Source of the DNA: Lachnospiraceae bacterium
GTDB lineage: Bacteria > Bacillota > Clostridia > Lachnospirales > Lachnospiraceae
NCBI GenBank assembly: GCA_021153325.1
Contig: JAGKTQ010000011.1
Location: 43,742-107,741 of the forward strand
Length of the DNA stretch: 64,000 bases
Reading direction: 5' to 3'
Both the position numbers and the translations under genes were made by a program. Below the pieces are notes generated by a model, which was not told where the DNA came from, did not search any database, and saw only the letters and a program-made list of their open reading frames with translations. Shown piece after piece: positions 17,885-27,293 of the stretch; positions within the stretch are counted from its first letter, which is position 1; every line of letters starts with the position of its first letter.

Positions 17885-19189
17885 ATGGAGCATCCAAAGA
17901 AAAGACCGCATCTTTCCTTTCCAGTAAAAGCATCCATGTGTATCATGGGAACCGGACAGCTTTTACAGAAACAGTGGGTAAAAGGATTATTATACTTAGC
18001 CTGCTTTGCTGCTTATATCATTTATCTGGCAGTGATGGGCGTGGAAGATATGATAGGGTTTTTCACACTTGGAACAGTGAAGGGCGATGAATGGCTTGGA
18101 ATCGAGGGCGACGATTCTATTATGATGCTTTTAAGGGGATTGCTTGCATTTGTGATCACAATCTTTTTTATAGGCATTCACAAATCGAATATAAATGATG
18201 TACGTGAAAGTGACAGAAAAATCAAGGCAGGTGTGGCACTTCCAGGATTTAAAAGAGCGTGCGAAATATTTTTTGATAAGAAGTTTTATATTGCAGCCTT
18301 GGCAGTACCTGTGTTGGGAGTAATGATCTTTAATATTTTGCCGATCGTTTTCATGATCCTTATTGCCTTTACAAACTACGGCGGAGATATTGTGCCACCG
18401 GAATTGGTAGACTGGATTGGATTTGATAATTTCAAGAAGATTCTTGCGCTTTCAGAAATCAAGGATACTTTTTTTAAGATTCTTGGGTGGAACATTGCAT
18501 GGGCAGTCATTTCTACTTTAGTCAATTATTTTGGTGGACTTGGTCTTGCTCTTTTGTTAAATAAAAAATGTGTGAGGAAAAAAGCGTTTTGGAGAGCATT
18601 TCCAATACTTGCGTATGCAGTTCCGGGATTTATCACATTACTTGGGTTCAAATTTATGTTTTCTTATGGCGGACCGATCAATTATTATATAACGCTTCAT
18701 GGGGGAAGCGCGATAGGCTTTTTGGATATTGACGCGGGTATGAAGGCAAAGATCATCGGTGTGCTCGTAAATGCGTGGATATCTGTGCCGACGTCCATGC
18801 TTCTTGCAACAGGTATTTTGTCAAATATCAATCATGATCTATATGATGCCGCAAGTATTGATGGGGCTTCCAAGTGGAAACAATTTATCAAGATCACGCT
18901 GCCGTTTGTTGTATTTTCAACAACACCTACACTGATCACCAGTTTTGTAAATAATTTTAATAACTTTGGAATCTTTTACTTCCTAAGAGGTGGTTTATAT
19001 AATAAAGGATATTTCCTTGCCAGTGATACAGATCTGTTGATCAACTGGCTGTATAATCTGTCTATAGACAACAATTATTATGGAATAGGAGCGGCAATCA
19101 GTTTAATCATCTTCCTTATCACCTCGACTTTTTCGATGATAACTTATGTAAGAAGTAATGCGTACAAAAAGGAGGATACTTATCGATGA
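17885..19189 (+). CDS. ABC sugar transporter permease, MalF type
   Basis: A 434-residue membrane protein with an extra N-terminal pair of hydrophobic segments and then a six-helix permease core. The coupling-helix motif is Y-D-A-A-S-I-D-G-A-S-K-W-K-Q-F. Together with the next gene it forms the membrane channel for the binding protein. Start ATG 17885 has an AAAGGGG site; the frame is open a little further upstream. The stop overlaps the next start by 4 bases (ATGA). Confidence 0.9.
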   Translation: MEHPKKRPHLSFPVKASMCIMGTGQLLQKQWVKGLLYLACFAAYIIYLAVMGVEDMIGFFTLGTVKGDEWLGIEGDDSIMMLLRGLLAFVITIFFIGIHKSNINDVRESDRKIKAGVALPGFKRACEIFFDKKFYIAALAVPVLGVMIFNILPIVFMILIAFTNYGGDIVPPELVDWIGFDNFKKILALSEIKDTFFKILGWNIAWAVISTLVNYFGGLGLALLLNKKCVRKKAFWRAFPILAYAVPGFITLLGFKFMFSYGGPINYYITLHGGSAIGFLDIDAGMKAKIIGVLVNAWISVPTSMLLATGILSNINHDLYDAASIDGASKWKQFIKITLPFVVFSTTPTLITSFVNNFNNFGIFYFLRGGLYNKGYFLASDTDLLINWLYNLSIDNNYYGIGAAISLIIFLITSTFSMITYVRSNAYKKEDTYR

Positions 19190-20028
19190 AGAAGAAAAAA
19201 TTTTGGAATAGTAGTCGAATAGACTCCTTGTTTACCCATATTGTATTGATTGCAGTATGTAGCGTATTTGCATTTCCTGTGTTATGGCTTGTAATGGCAT
19301 CCTTTTCAAAGAGTGGTTCTATTTATGATATTGAGGGATTTTTTCCAGATACCTTAAGCCTAGCCAGTTATAAAAATCTTTTTCTGGATACGGCAATGTA
19401 TGATTATCCAAACTGGCTGAAAAATACATTGTTCGTGGCAGTTTTTTCCAGCTTGATTGGTACGGTACTTGTGATACTTACCGCCTATACGATAAGTCGT
19501 TTTGAATTTAAGAGCAGAAAGCTTCTTATGAAGTCGACGTTAGTATTAAGTATGTTTCCAAGCTTCATGGGAATGACGGCAGTCTATCTTATTATGGTAA
19601 ATTTTAATCTGATCAACCAGTTATGGAGTCTGATACTAATTTATGTTGCAGGAGCACCGATGGGATATCTGGTGCAGAAAGGATATTTTGATACCATATC
19701 GAGTACGATTTATGAGGCGGCTCGTGTGGATGGAGCTACTAACTTTAAAGTATTTACAAAAATTACACTGCCTTTGTCAAAACCGATCATTGTGTATACA
19801 GCCTTAACGCAATTCGCGTGGCCATGGAGCGATTTTATTCTTCCCAATATGCTCCTAAAAAATAAAAATCTGTGGACGGTAGCTGTTGGACTGACTCATC
19901 TGGATGAGACACAGTTTACAAGATTTGCAGCAGGCTCCGTATTTATTGCAGTACCTATTGTTGTGTTGTATTTTGCGCTGTCAAAGTTTTTGGTAGCAGG
20001 AGTGTCAGATGGTGCAGTAAAGGGATAA
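19186..20028 (+). CDS. ABC sugar transporter permease, MalG type
   Basis: A 280-residue, six-helix permease. The coupling motif is Y-E-A-A-R-V-D-G-A-T-N-F-K-V-F. It is the last gene of the operon, which ends at a strong terminator about 35 bases later. No ATP-binding subunit gene is present; in many Firmicutes one shared MsmX/MsmK-type ATPase encoded elsewhere powers such importers, and that is likely here. Confidence 0.9.
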   Translation: MKKKKFWNSSRIDSLFTHIVLIAVCSVFAFPVLWLVMASFSKSGSIYDIEGFFPDTLSLASYKNLFLDTAMYDYPNWLKNTLFVAVFSSLIGTVLVILTAYTISRFEFKSRKLLMKSTLVLSMFPSFMGMTAVYLIMVNFNLINQLWSLILIYVAGAPMGYLVQKGYFDTISSTIYEAARVDGATNFKVFTKITLPLSKPIIVYTALTQFAWPWSDFILPNMLLKNKNLWTVAVGLTHLDETQFTRFAAGSVFIAVPIVVLYFALSKFLVAGVSDGAVKG

Positions 20029-20060
20029 GGAGAAATGATATAGAAGAAAAAAGGTGTAAA

Positions 20061-20098
20061 AAGAGGCTGTTGCAATTGTGCAACAGCCTCTTGATTTT
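20061..20098 (+). terminator. Terminator of the alpha-glucan operon
   Basis: A 14-bp perfect stem (AAGAGGCTGTTGCA / TGCAACAGCCTCTT, loop ATTG) followed by a T-rich tail. Confidence 0.85.
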
Positions 20099-20435
20099 GG
20101 GAAAATGATAGAATTGTGTGGACAAAACTTTCCGTAAAATGAGGAGTGCCCCGATACCTTTCGGCATCGAGGCTATTATGAAAAAATTTATCTATATGTC
20201 ATGTTAATCAAATTAACGGTAACTGCTCTCTTAAGATGTTTTTAGTATAGCAATTAAATATGAACAAATTATGAACATGATGTAAATGTATAGTTAATAA
20301 TAACAATAAATACAAAAAATGAGTCGCAGATTTGTGCAAAATATACAAAAAGAAACTTGGAAATTAGTAAAAAGTAGAGCGTGGCGTGTATTTTCGAGGA
20401 AAATGAAAAAAATTGGCGGATGAGAAAAGCGTTAG
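20099..20435. other. Gene-free stretch, weak hairpin only
   Basis: About 340 bases with no credible reading frame. A weak dyad lies near 20150-20175 (CCCGAT ... ATCGAGG). The remainder is AT-rich. I see no RNA gene in it. Confidence 0.5.
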
Positions 20436-20464
20436 TTGTAAATCATTTTAGGTAATGATAAAAT
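20436..20464 (+). promoter_or_regulatory. Promoter for the coiled-coil protein gene
   Basis: TTGTAA (20436-20441), 17-bp spacer, TAAAAT (20459-20464) with an extended TG before it. Confidence 0.55.
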
Positions 20465-20542
20465 AGGCATATATATGATTTTATGTAGTGAATAACATGA
20501 TTCGTGTGAAAGTGGTAGGATGATATGTTTGGAGGAAAAATA

Positions 20543-21184
20543 ATGGATAATTTTATGGACAAGCTGGCACAGAAGCTGAATGCACAGGAAATGATCAAAG
20601 CAAATTCTGCGGCAGAGGCAGCGCAGATGAATAAAATGCAGTCACAGATGATGGAATATGATGCAGCATTGCAGGAAATCAGAAAACTTAGTTATAAAAA
20701 TGCGGAAGCTGCTGACAATTTAAATCAGTTGATCACAGAAACAACAAAAACAGTAGACGAGCTTACCAAGGAAAGTCTTGCTAAGATTGAAGAGATTCAG
20801 GCGCAGGATAAGAGTGCTCAGATTGCAGAGCAATTACAAAAAAATAATGATGAGATCGAGCAAAAATTAAAAGAAAATAGCAGTGTCCTTACAGAAAAAT
20901 TAAACACACTTGCAGAAACTCTTGAGACGAACAAACAGGAGTTGGAAGCACTTCTTAAAAAGACAGAGGAATATGTACATACAGAGGACGTAAAGGTTTA
21001 CCGGAATGTGCAGGCAGTCGTTGTGGAAGAGACTGCAAAACAGACAGAGACCTTAAGTAATCTGCAAAACGCATCTAAAAAGAAATCAACAGCTATTTTA
21101 GTATTTGCTATTCTTTCTTTTGTAGGTGCAGCGGCAAGCGTAGTTCTGGAAATCTTACAGCTTTTGAATTTTAAATTGTTTTAA
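20543..21184 (+). CDS. Tail-anchored coiled-coil protein, function unknown
   Basis: A 213-residue protein. Nearly all of residues 1-175 is a long, Glu/Lys/Gln-rich coiled coil. A single hydrophobic helix at the end (I-L-V-F-A-I-L-S-F-V-G-A-A) would anchor it in the membrane with the coil in the cytoplasm. ATG 20543 has GGAGG (20530-20534) upstream. The flavin reductase gene follows closely. The shape recalls scaffold or envelope proteins, but no function can be named. Confidence 0.7.
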   Translation: MDNFMDKLAQKLNAQEMIKANSAAEAAQMNKMQSQMMEYDAALQEIRKLSYKNAEAADNLNQLITETTKTVDELTKESLAKIEEIQAQDKSAQIAEQLQKNNDEIEQKLKENSSVLTEKLNTLAETLETNKQELEALLKKTEEYVHTEDVKVYRNVQAVVVEETAKQTETLSNLQNASKKKSTAILVFAILSFVGAAASVVLEILQLLNFKLF

Positions 21185-21202
21185 GCGTTGGGTAGAGCAA
21201 AT

Positions 21203-21817
21203 ATGGCAAAACAAAATTTTAAACCAGGAAATATGCTTTATCCACTGCCAGTAGTCATGGTCAGCGTGGCAGATAAGGCAGGCAATCAAAATATTGTAAC
21301 AGTAGCATGGGCAGGTACGATCTGCAGTAACCCGCCTATGGTATCCATTTCAGTCAGACCGGAAAGATTTTCCCATCATATGATTATGGAAACCGGCGAA
21401 TTTGTGATTAATCTGACAACGAGAGAACTGGCTTTTGCCACGGATTATTGTGGTGTGAAAAGCGGTCGTGATATTGATAAATTTAAGGAAATGCATCTGA
21501 CGCCTGTAAAAGCAGATATAGTCAGCGCTCCTTTGATCATGGAAAGTCCGGTCAATATTGAGTGTAAAGTGACCGAGGTAAAGCAGCTTGGCACTCATGA
21601 TATGTTCATGGCAGAAGTAGTTGCTGTCCATGCAGACGAAAAATATATGGATGAGAAGAACCGTTTTGATCTGACAAAGGCGGAGCCGATCGTGTATTCT
21701 CATGGAGCGTATTTGACTACAGGAAAAGAAATCGGTACGTTTGGTTATAGTGTAAGGAAGCCACGGAAAAGTGGAAGTGCAAAGAGCAGGAAAGCAAAGA
21801 CAAAGAATAAGAAATAG
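21203..21817 (+). CDS. Flavin reductase family protein (FMN-binding split barrel)
   Basis: A 204-residue protein. N-I-V-T-V-A-W-A-G-T-I-C-S-N-P-P-M-V-S-I-S-V-R and H-H-M-I-M-E-T-G-E-F-V-I-N-L are hallmarks of flavin reductase-like flavoproteins that bind FMN and use NAD(P)H. The physiological partner is not evident. The C-terminus ends in a Lys/Arg/Ser-rich tail of about 15 residues that the family core lacks. The ribosome site is weak; start chosen at ATG 21203. Confidence 0.82.
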   Translation: MAKQNFKPGNMLYPLPVVMVSVADKAGNQNIVTVAWAGTICSNPPMVSISVRPERFSHHMIMETGEFVINLTTRELAFATDYCGVKSGRDIDKFKEMHLTPVKADIVSAPLIMESPVNIECKVTEVKQLGTHDMFMAEVVAVHADEKYMDEKNRFDLTKAEPIVYSHGAYLTTGKEIGTFGYSVRKPRKSGSAKSRKAKTKNKK

Positions 21818-21886
21818 TCTTGACGATGGAACAAAAAGCAAGTATTATATTTACAATTGAATAAAATAAAAAAGCCACGAAGAAGT

Positions 21887-21919
21887 AGCATCAAGCATAT
21901 TGCTTGGTGCTTATTTTTT
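21887..21919 (+). terminator. Terminator after the flavin reductase gene
   Basis: An 11-bp stem (AGCATCAAGCA / TGCTTGGTGCT with one G-U) followed by a T run. Confidence 0.8.
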
Positions 21920-21953
21920 TATTTGTTTGTCATAATAAAGGAGGTCCATTCCT

Positions 21954-22514
21954 ATGAGCCAGGTTGATAAGAACATTTCACAAAATTTGAAAAGAATAAG
22001 AAAATCCCGAAATATGAGTTTGGATATGTTGGCAGAATATACTGGAGTGAGTAAAAGTATGCTGGGACAGATCGAGCGGGGCGAGTCCAATCCAACGGTA
22101 ACAACGATCGCTAAAATCGTAGAAGGATTAAAAGTTCCTTTTGAAGACCTCTTATATTCAAAAGAACCTCCATTTCAGCTTGTTAAGCCGGAAGAATATG
22201 ATATTTATAAGGAAAAGGAAAACAGCTATATTGTGAAGGCGATACTTCCTTATGATAAAAGGAGAAAATTTGAACTGTATGAGGCTGAGATAAAAGAAGA
22301 ATGTTCCTATCATAGTTTGCCACATGGAGAAGGTATATGGGAATACATAACGGTAACGGAAGGTGTCCTTAATGTGGAAATGGAAGAGGAGACATTTGTA
22401 ATAGATAAAGGAAATACGGCACGGTTTCCTGCCGACAGAAACCATACCTATTTTAATAGAGGGAAAGTACCGGTGAAATATCAGATCATTTTGTCCTGTG
22501 AAGAAGGACGCTAA
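21954..22514 (+). CDS. XRE-family regulator with cupin domain
   Basis: A 186-residue regulator: XRE helix-turn-helix at about 10-65 (N-M-S-L-D-M-L-A-E-Y-T-G-V-S-K-S-M-L-G-Q-I-E-R-G) and a C-terminal cupin (about 105-180) that likely senses a small ligand. Proteins with this layout often control amino-acid or polyamine genes. The stop codon overlaps that of the converging Y-polymerase gene. No obvious target operon lies beside it. Confidence 0.87.
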   Translation: MSQVDKNISQNLKRIRKSRNMSLDMLAEYTGVSKSMLGQIERGESNPTVTTIAKIVEGLKVPFEDLLYSKEPPFQLVKPEEYDIYKEKENSYIVKAILPYDKRRKFELYEAEIKEECSYHSLPHGEGIWEYITVTEGVLNVEMEEETFVIDKGNTARFPADRNHTYFNRGKVPVKYQIILSCEEGR

Positions 22515-23731
22515 TGTTTTTTGCATTCGTCAGGTGCGTTCAAAAAACTTCCTCTGACCACAGAATTTTCTCCATACTTTTTACGAATATCAAAGAGTGC
22601 TGCATCCAGCTTTTCTAATTTTTCGTTTTTGGGTTTTTCCATTTCATAATCAAACAGACTCAGCTGAACCGGTGCATCTTTGGAGACAAGTTTGGAAGTG
22701 CGAATACCTAAAAGCCGCACAGGGGTACCATTCCAGATCTCGTCGAACAGAGCGCATGCCGTTTCATAAATCAGGCTGGCGGTGCAGGTTGGAGCAGGTA
22801 AGGTCGTTTGGTGCGAGATAGTCTGGAAGGTATTGTATTTGATCTCTGTACTTATCATTCCAGCGGATTGTCCGCTTGCGCGCAGTCTGCTGGCAACCAT
22901 ATCGGAAAGACTTAACAGTACTTTTTTACAATCGGCTGCTGTAGCCGCATCGGAAGAAAGCGTAGTGGAATTGCCGACACCTTTCAAGTCAGGACTTTCT
23001 GGTTCTACTGTGGAATCGTCAATTCCGTTGGCATAGTTCCAAAGCAATTGCCCATGACTTTTTAAATGCAGGCGCAAAATAGCCGGATCTGCATTTGCCA
23101 GATCACCGATCGTTAATATTTCTAATTTTCGAAATGTATCTACACTGGATTTTCCACACATATAAAGAGAAGAAACGGGAAGTGGCCACATCTTCTCTTG
23201 AATTTCAGAAGAATATAAGGTATGGACTAAATCCGGTTTCTTAAAATCAGATGCCATTTTGGCTAAAACCTTTTTATCAGAAATCCCAATATTTACAGTG
23301 AATCCAAAGGCATCCCGAACATGGTCTTTGATTTCTTTGGCGGCAGCCTCAGGGGAAGAAAAACGCGAAGCAATCGGACTGAAATTCATATAGCATTCAT
23401 CGATGCTGACTTGTTCGATATCGGGACAGACAGAACGCAAATAGTTCATAAGTTCACGGCTGCGCTTCGCATAGAGTTCATGATCTGGACGCTCCGATAC
23501 AAGCCCCGGACATTTGCGGAAAGCGTGGACAACAGGCTCGCCAGTTTGAATGCCATAGGCTTTTGCGGGCAAAGATTTCGCAAGAACAACACCGTGGCGT
23601 CTGCTCATATCACCTCCAATAATGGAAGGAATCAGACGAAGATCCACATCTGAGCCATTTTTTAATTTTTCTACAGCAGTCCAGCTTAAAAAAGCAGAAT
23701 TTACATCAATATGAAAAATAATGGACGACAT
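22511..23731 (-). CDS. Y-family DNA polymerase (DinB/UmuC-like)
   Basis: A 406-residue translesion polymerase. The palm motif is H-I-D-V-N-S-A-F-L-S-W, with the catalytic pair in S-I-D-E-C-Y-M. A helix-hairpin-helix region and a little-finger domain follow. The C-terminus carries V-Q-L-S-L-F-D, a likely beta-clamp binding motif (QLSLF). It copies damaged DNA at low fidelity. The start M-S-S-I-I-F has a GAGGTG site; the frame is open 17 codons further. Converges with the XRE-cupin gene. Confidence 0.88.
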   Translation of the reverse strand: MSSIIFHIDVNSAFLSWTAVEKLKNGSDVDLRLIPSIIGGDMSRRHGVVLAKSLPAKAYGIQTGEPVVHAFRKCPGLVSERPDHELYAKRSRELMNYLRSVCPDIEQVSIDECYMNFSPIASRFSSPEAAAKEIKDHVRDAFGFTVNIGISDKKVLAKMASDFKKPDLVHTLYSSEIQEKMWPLPVSSLYMCGKSSVDTFRKLEILTIGDLANADPAILRLHLKSHGQLLWNYANGIDDSTVEPESPDLKGVGNSTTLSSDAATAADCKKVLLSLSDMVASRLRASGQSAGMISTEIKYNTFQTISHQTTLPAPTCTASLIYETACALFDEIWNGTPVRLLGIRTSKLVSKDAPVQLSLFDYEMEKPKNEKLEKLDAALFDIRKKYGENSVVRGSFLNAPDECKKH

Positions 23732-23903
23732 GGAAGCACCTCTCAATCGAATATCAGTTCTCTTTGCTTCATTATATACCAATTAACAATGACTTTACAA
23801 TAGAAATAAATGCTGTTAGAATAAACATATTACAAAAATGTTACGATAGCTGTATTCTGGAGTTGGACAGATATGGCTATACTGATAGATTAGGTGTGTA
23901 ATC

Positions 23904-25484
23904 ATGAAAAAAATTTCAAGACATAATAAAAAAATGCGTTTTACATATATAAAATGCGCCATGTGTGCATCGGCTCTTGCAATACTATTTTTCCCACAAT
24001 GGACTAAGTTCGAAAAAGATGGGAATAATATGTTTACCATTCGACTGGATGGAACAGAAGTTGGAGTCGTTGCTAGTGAAGAAGAGGCAGATTTATATCT
24101 TGCCAGAGCAAGGCGAGAGCTCGCAGAAGAGGCAGATGGAATTGTACTTGCAGAGTGTGATGTGGAGCTGCAGGGCGAAGAAGTTCTATTTGGAAAAGTG
24201 GATGATGAAGAAGATGTCATAAATGGGATGATAGCGACCCTTTCTCAAAATGAGAGGGAGACATTGCAGCAGGCTTATACGATCAAGATCAATGAGTATA
24301 CAGTCAATGTGTCGAGCACAGAAGAAGTGCTCCAATTATTACAGGCATCAATAGATAAATATGATACGGAACATAAATATCAGGTTTCTCTTGCACAGGA
24401 TACAACAAGAGAGCTGAATGTACTGACGGCAAAAGTGGAATCTTTAGAAGAAAAAATAGAAGAGGAAGAAGAAACTCCGCTCTTTCCAGAAGCTGGAGTG
24501 TACACGACTATTTCGGAAATGTTTGAAGAAGTAGAACCGGCAGTTGAAAAAGATTTTGAAGATTACGAGCTTGGATTGATCGATATAAAATTTGGTGACG
24601 AAGTGGAAGTAGTAGAAGCTTATCTTAGAGAGGATGAGCTGACATCGATTGATGCAGCAATTGAAGAAGTAACAAAAGATAAAGAAAAAAATAAAATTTA
24701 TGAAGTGGTATCGGGAGATACGCTTGGTGGCATTGCAAGCAGCAATAATCTGACATTGGAAGAACTGATCGAGATGAATGACACGATTGAAGATGAATTT
24801 TCAACGATCCGTGTTGGAGATGAATTGATCGTTACCGTGCCGGAACCGGAGCTTTCTGTAGAGAGACAGGAAGAAAATTACTATGAAGAAGATTATGAAG
24901 CAGAAGTCATTTATGTAGATAATGATGAGTGGTATACGAACCAGACGAAAGTGCTTCAAGAGCCTTCCGCAGGGCATCGAAATGTAGTAGCCATTGTTTC
25001 TTATCGTAATAATACAGAAGTGGATAGAGAGATTATTAAGGAAGAAATCGTACTGGAAGCAGTTCCTAAAATTGTGGAACGCGGTACAAAGATTCCGCCT
25101 ACTTATATTAAACCGATTTCGGGAGGACGATTATCTTCTGGATTCGGAAGACGTTCGGCACCTACCAGAGGAGCTAGCACGTATCACAAAGGTGTCGATT
25201 GGGCAACGCCGGTCGGAACAGCGGTTATGGCATCTTGTTCCGGTACTGTTGTGAAAGCTGGATGGGGTAGTGGTTATGGTTATGTAGTTTACATTAACCA
25301 TCCAGATGGCCGTCAGACCAGATATGGACATTTGAGTAAAGTTCTTGTATCGGTAGGGCAGACTGTTTCCCAAGGGGATAAGATCGCACTCAGCGGAAAT
25401 ACCGGTGTTAGCTCCGGACCGCACGTACACTTCGAAATCCTTATTAACGGAACACAAGTAAATCCTTTCGATTACCTAAATTAG
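23904..25484 (+). CDS. M23 peptidoglycan endopeptidase with LysM and G5 domains
   Basis: A 526-residue exported protein. An N-terminal membrane segment (about 15-32) is followed by a long acidic stalk, a LysM domain (about 268-312, beginning Y-E-V-V-S-G-D-T-L), a G5-like domain (about 335-395) and a C-terminal M23 domain (400-526) with the zinc motifs H-K-G-V-D and H-V-H-F-E. It would bind the wall through LysM and cut peptide cross-links. The layout matches well-known DD-metallopeptidases of Clostridia. It precedes murA by 200 bases. Confidence 0.9.
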   Translation: MKKISRHNKKMRFTYIKCAMCASALAILFFPQWTKFEKDGNNMFTIRLDGTEVGVVASEEEADLYLARARRELAEEADGIVLAECDVELQGEEVLFGKVDDEEDVINGMIATLSQNERETLQQAYTIKINEYTVNVSSTEEVLQLLQASIDKYDTEHKYQVSLAQDTTRELNVLTAKVESLEEKIEEEEETPLFPEAGVYTTISEMFEEVEPAVEKDFEDYELGLIDIKFGDEVEVVEAYLREDELTSIDAAIEEVTKDKEKNKIYEVVSGDTLGGIASSNNLTLEELIEMNDTIEDEFSTIRVGDELIVTVPEPELSVERQEENYYEEDYEAEVIYVDNDEWYTNQTKVLQEPSAGHRNVVAIVSYRNNTEVDREIIKEEIVLEAVPKIVERGTKIPPTYIKPISGGRLSSGFGRRSAPTRGASTYHKGVDWATPVGTAVMASCSGTVVKAGWGSGYGYVVYINHPDGRQTRYGHLSKVLVSVGQTVSQGDKIALSGNTGVSSGPHVHFEILINGTQVNPFDYLN

Positions 25485-25492
25485 AATCACCA

Positions 25493-25520
25493 TTTACAAA
25501 TCGAAAGAATATGTTATAAT
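25493..25520 (+). promoter_or_regulatory. Promoter for murA
   Basis: TTTACA (25493-25498), 16-bp spacer and TATAAT (25515-25520) with an extended TG. It starts a leader of about 160 nt before murA. Confidence 0.6.
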
Positions 25521-25539
25521 ATGAGAAGTGCAAAAATGC

Positions 25540-25660
25540 AAGATGACGGACAGAGCTGCTTGCAGATATGTCTGTCAGGTTGTATTTTTATAGGGCGAAG
25601 CCCGACAGCGAGGGAGCGAAGCTCACGAGCTAATGAAGGAAATAGTTAATTTGATAATAA
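25540..25660 (+). other. Structured leader before murA
   Basis: The leader holds a GACAGA ... TCTGTC dyad, then two small hairpins with identical GAA loops, GGGC-GAA-GCCC and GAGC-GAA-GCTC. This may be a regulatory RNA or a copy of a dispersed chromosomal repeat; it matches no riboswitch I know. Confidence 0.4.
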
Positions 25661-25685
25661 ATTTTGATATAGATAGAGGTACACT

Positions 25686-26978
25686 ATGGAACAATACGCA
25701 ATCAAGGGCGGAAATCCATTAGTCGGAGAAGTGGAAATTGGTGGTGCTAAAAATGCGGCACTTGCCATTCTTGCGGCTGCAGTAATGACAGATGAGACGG
25801 TATATATTGAAAATATGCCGGATGTTAGAGATACAAATGTATTAATACAGGCTATGGAAAGTATAGGCGTAGTAGTAAACCGGATAGATAGACACACTGT
25901 AAAAATCAACGCTTCTCACATACACAGCCTTGTTATTGAGGACGATTTTATTAAGAAGATTCGCGCTTCCTATTATTTATTAGGAGCATTACTTGGAAAA
26001 TACAAAAAAGCAGAAGTAACTTTGCCGGGAGGCTGTAATATCGGAAGCAGACCGATTGATCAGCATATCAAAGGTTTCCGTGCATTGGGTGCAGATGTTT
26101 GCATTGAACATGGTCTGATTCATGCACAGGCAGACAAATTAGTAGGAAACCATATTTACATGGATGTGGTTTCTGTTGGTGCTACCATTAATGTTATGAT
26201 GGCAGCGGTAATGGCAGAAGGTCAGACTATTATTGAAAATGCGGCAAAAGAGCCTCATGTAGTTGACCTTGCTAACTTCCTTAACAGTATGGGTGCCAAT
26301 GTAAAAGGTGCTGGTACAGATGTAATCCGTATTAAAGGGGTAAACAAACTGCATGGAACAGAATATGTGATCATTCCTGATCAGATCGAAGCAGGAACTT
26401 TTATGTTTGCAGCAGCAGCTACACATGGAGATGTGACAGTGAAAAATGTTATTCCAAAACATTTGGAGTCTATCAGTGCTAAGCTGTTGGAAATTGGATG
26501 TGAAATCAAAGAGTCCGATGATGCGGTTAGAGTAGTGGCATCAAAGAAATTAAAACATACACATGTTAAAACTCTTCCATATCCGGGATTCCCTACGGAT
26601 ATGCAGCCACAGATTGCAGTTACCTTAGGTCTTTCACAGGGAACTAGCATGGTAACAGAAAGTATTTTTGAAAATCGTTTTAAATATGTGGATGAACTGA
26701 CAAGAATGGGTGCAAACATTAAAGTAGAAGGAAATACAGCATTCATTGAGGGTGTTTCCAAATATACAGGTGCAAGTGTGTCCGCACCGGATTTGCGTGC
26801 AGGTGCAGCATTGGTAATAGCTGGAATGGCAGCGGAAGGTATTACACTCGTAGATGACATTAAGTATATTGAACGCGGATATGAAGACTTCCATCTGAAA
26901 TTGCAGGCTTTAGGAGCACAGATTGAAAAAGTCGAGACAGACAGAGATATACAGAAGTTTAAATTAAAAGTTGGCTGA
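25686..26978 (+). CDS. murA: UDP-N-acetylglucosamine 1-carboxyvinyltransferase
   Basis: A 430-residue enolpyruvyl transferase, full length for the family. It carries the active-site cysteine in G-G-C-N-I-G-S-R-P and the N-terminal G-G-A-K-N-A-A-L. It transfers enolpyruvate from PEP to UDP-GlcNAc, the first committed step of peptidoglycan synthesis, and is the target of fosfomycin; the cysteine form is the sensitive type. It has its own promoter and leader. Confidence 0.95.
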   Translation: MEQYAIKGGNPLVGEVEIGGAKNAALAILAAAVMTDETVYIENMPDVRDTNVLIQAMESIGVVVNRIDRHTVKINASHIHSLVIEDDFIKKIRASYYLLGALLGKYKKAEVTLPGGCNIGSRPIDQHIKGFRALGADVCIEHGLIHAQADKLVGNHIYMDVVSVGATINVMMAAVMAEGQTIIENAAKEPHVVDLANFLNSMGANVKGAGTDVIRIKGVNKLHGTEYVIIPDQIEAGTFMFAAAATHGDVTVKNVIPKHLESISAKLLEIGCEIKESDDAVRVVASKKLKHTHVKTLPYPGFPTDMQPQIAVTLGLSQGTSMVTESIFENRFKYVDELTRMGANIKVEGNTAFIEGVSKYTGASVSAPDLRAGAALVIAGMAAEGITLVDDIKYIERGYEDFHLKLQALGAQIEKVETDRDIQKFKLKVG

Positions 26979-27045
26979 GCATTGACAATCAGTATATAGC
27001 ATGTTATTGTAATCTCAGATATGAAAATTCAATATTGTGATTTTT

Positions 27046-27165
27046 CTCTTATTCAGAGTGGTGGAGATACAAAGGATCTGTGAAACCACGGCAACCCCTT
27101 TCGTGTAAAGGAAGGTGCCAACCTGAGCGAGTAAACAGCCTAAACAGGCAATCGAACAATAAGAG
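27046..27165 (+). ncRNA. SAM-I riboswitch (S box)
   Basis: The P1 arms CTCTTATT (27046-27053) and AATAAGAG (27158-27165) enclose an S-box core: AGAGTGGTGGAG, then TGTGAAACCACGGCAACC, then the GGTGCCAACCTG segment. A rho-independent terminator follows at 27188. High S-adenosylmethionine should favour termination and lower metK expression, a standard feedback loop in Firmicutes. Confidence 0.9.
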
Positions 27166-27187
27166 GATTTGATTATCGTAAATGTCG

Positions 27188-27213
27188 AGTCCGCTTTTTG
27201 AGCGGACTTTTTT
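27188..27213 (+). terminator. Riboswitch-controlled terminator before metK
   Basis: AGTCCGCT (27188-27195) pairs with AGCGGACT (27201-27208), followed by a T run. It is the expression platform of the SAM riboswitch. Confidence 0.85.
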
Positions 27214-27293
27214 GTGCGAATAAGCAGAGCTATAGGGGCAATTTGCTTATGAGCGGGAACGAAACTATAAACAATATTTTTAGGAGGAACAAA

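Noticed and set aside
20099..20200. The GCCCCGATACC ... GGCATCGAGGC dyad as a known riboswitch or small RNA
   Set aside because: The pairing is short and imperfect, lies after a terminator, and matches no class I know; it is listed only as part of a gene-free stretch.
27198..27293. A longer N-terminus for metK
   Set aside because: It would begin in the riboswitch terminator and lacks a ribosome site; the family start M-E-K-L-I-F-T-S-E-S has AGGAGG in place.
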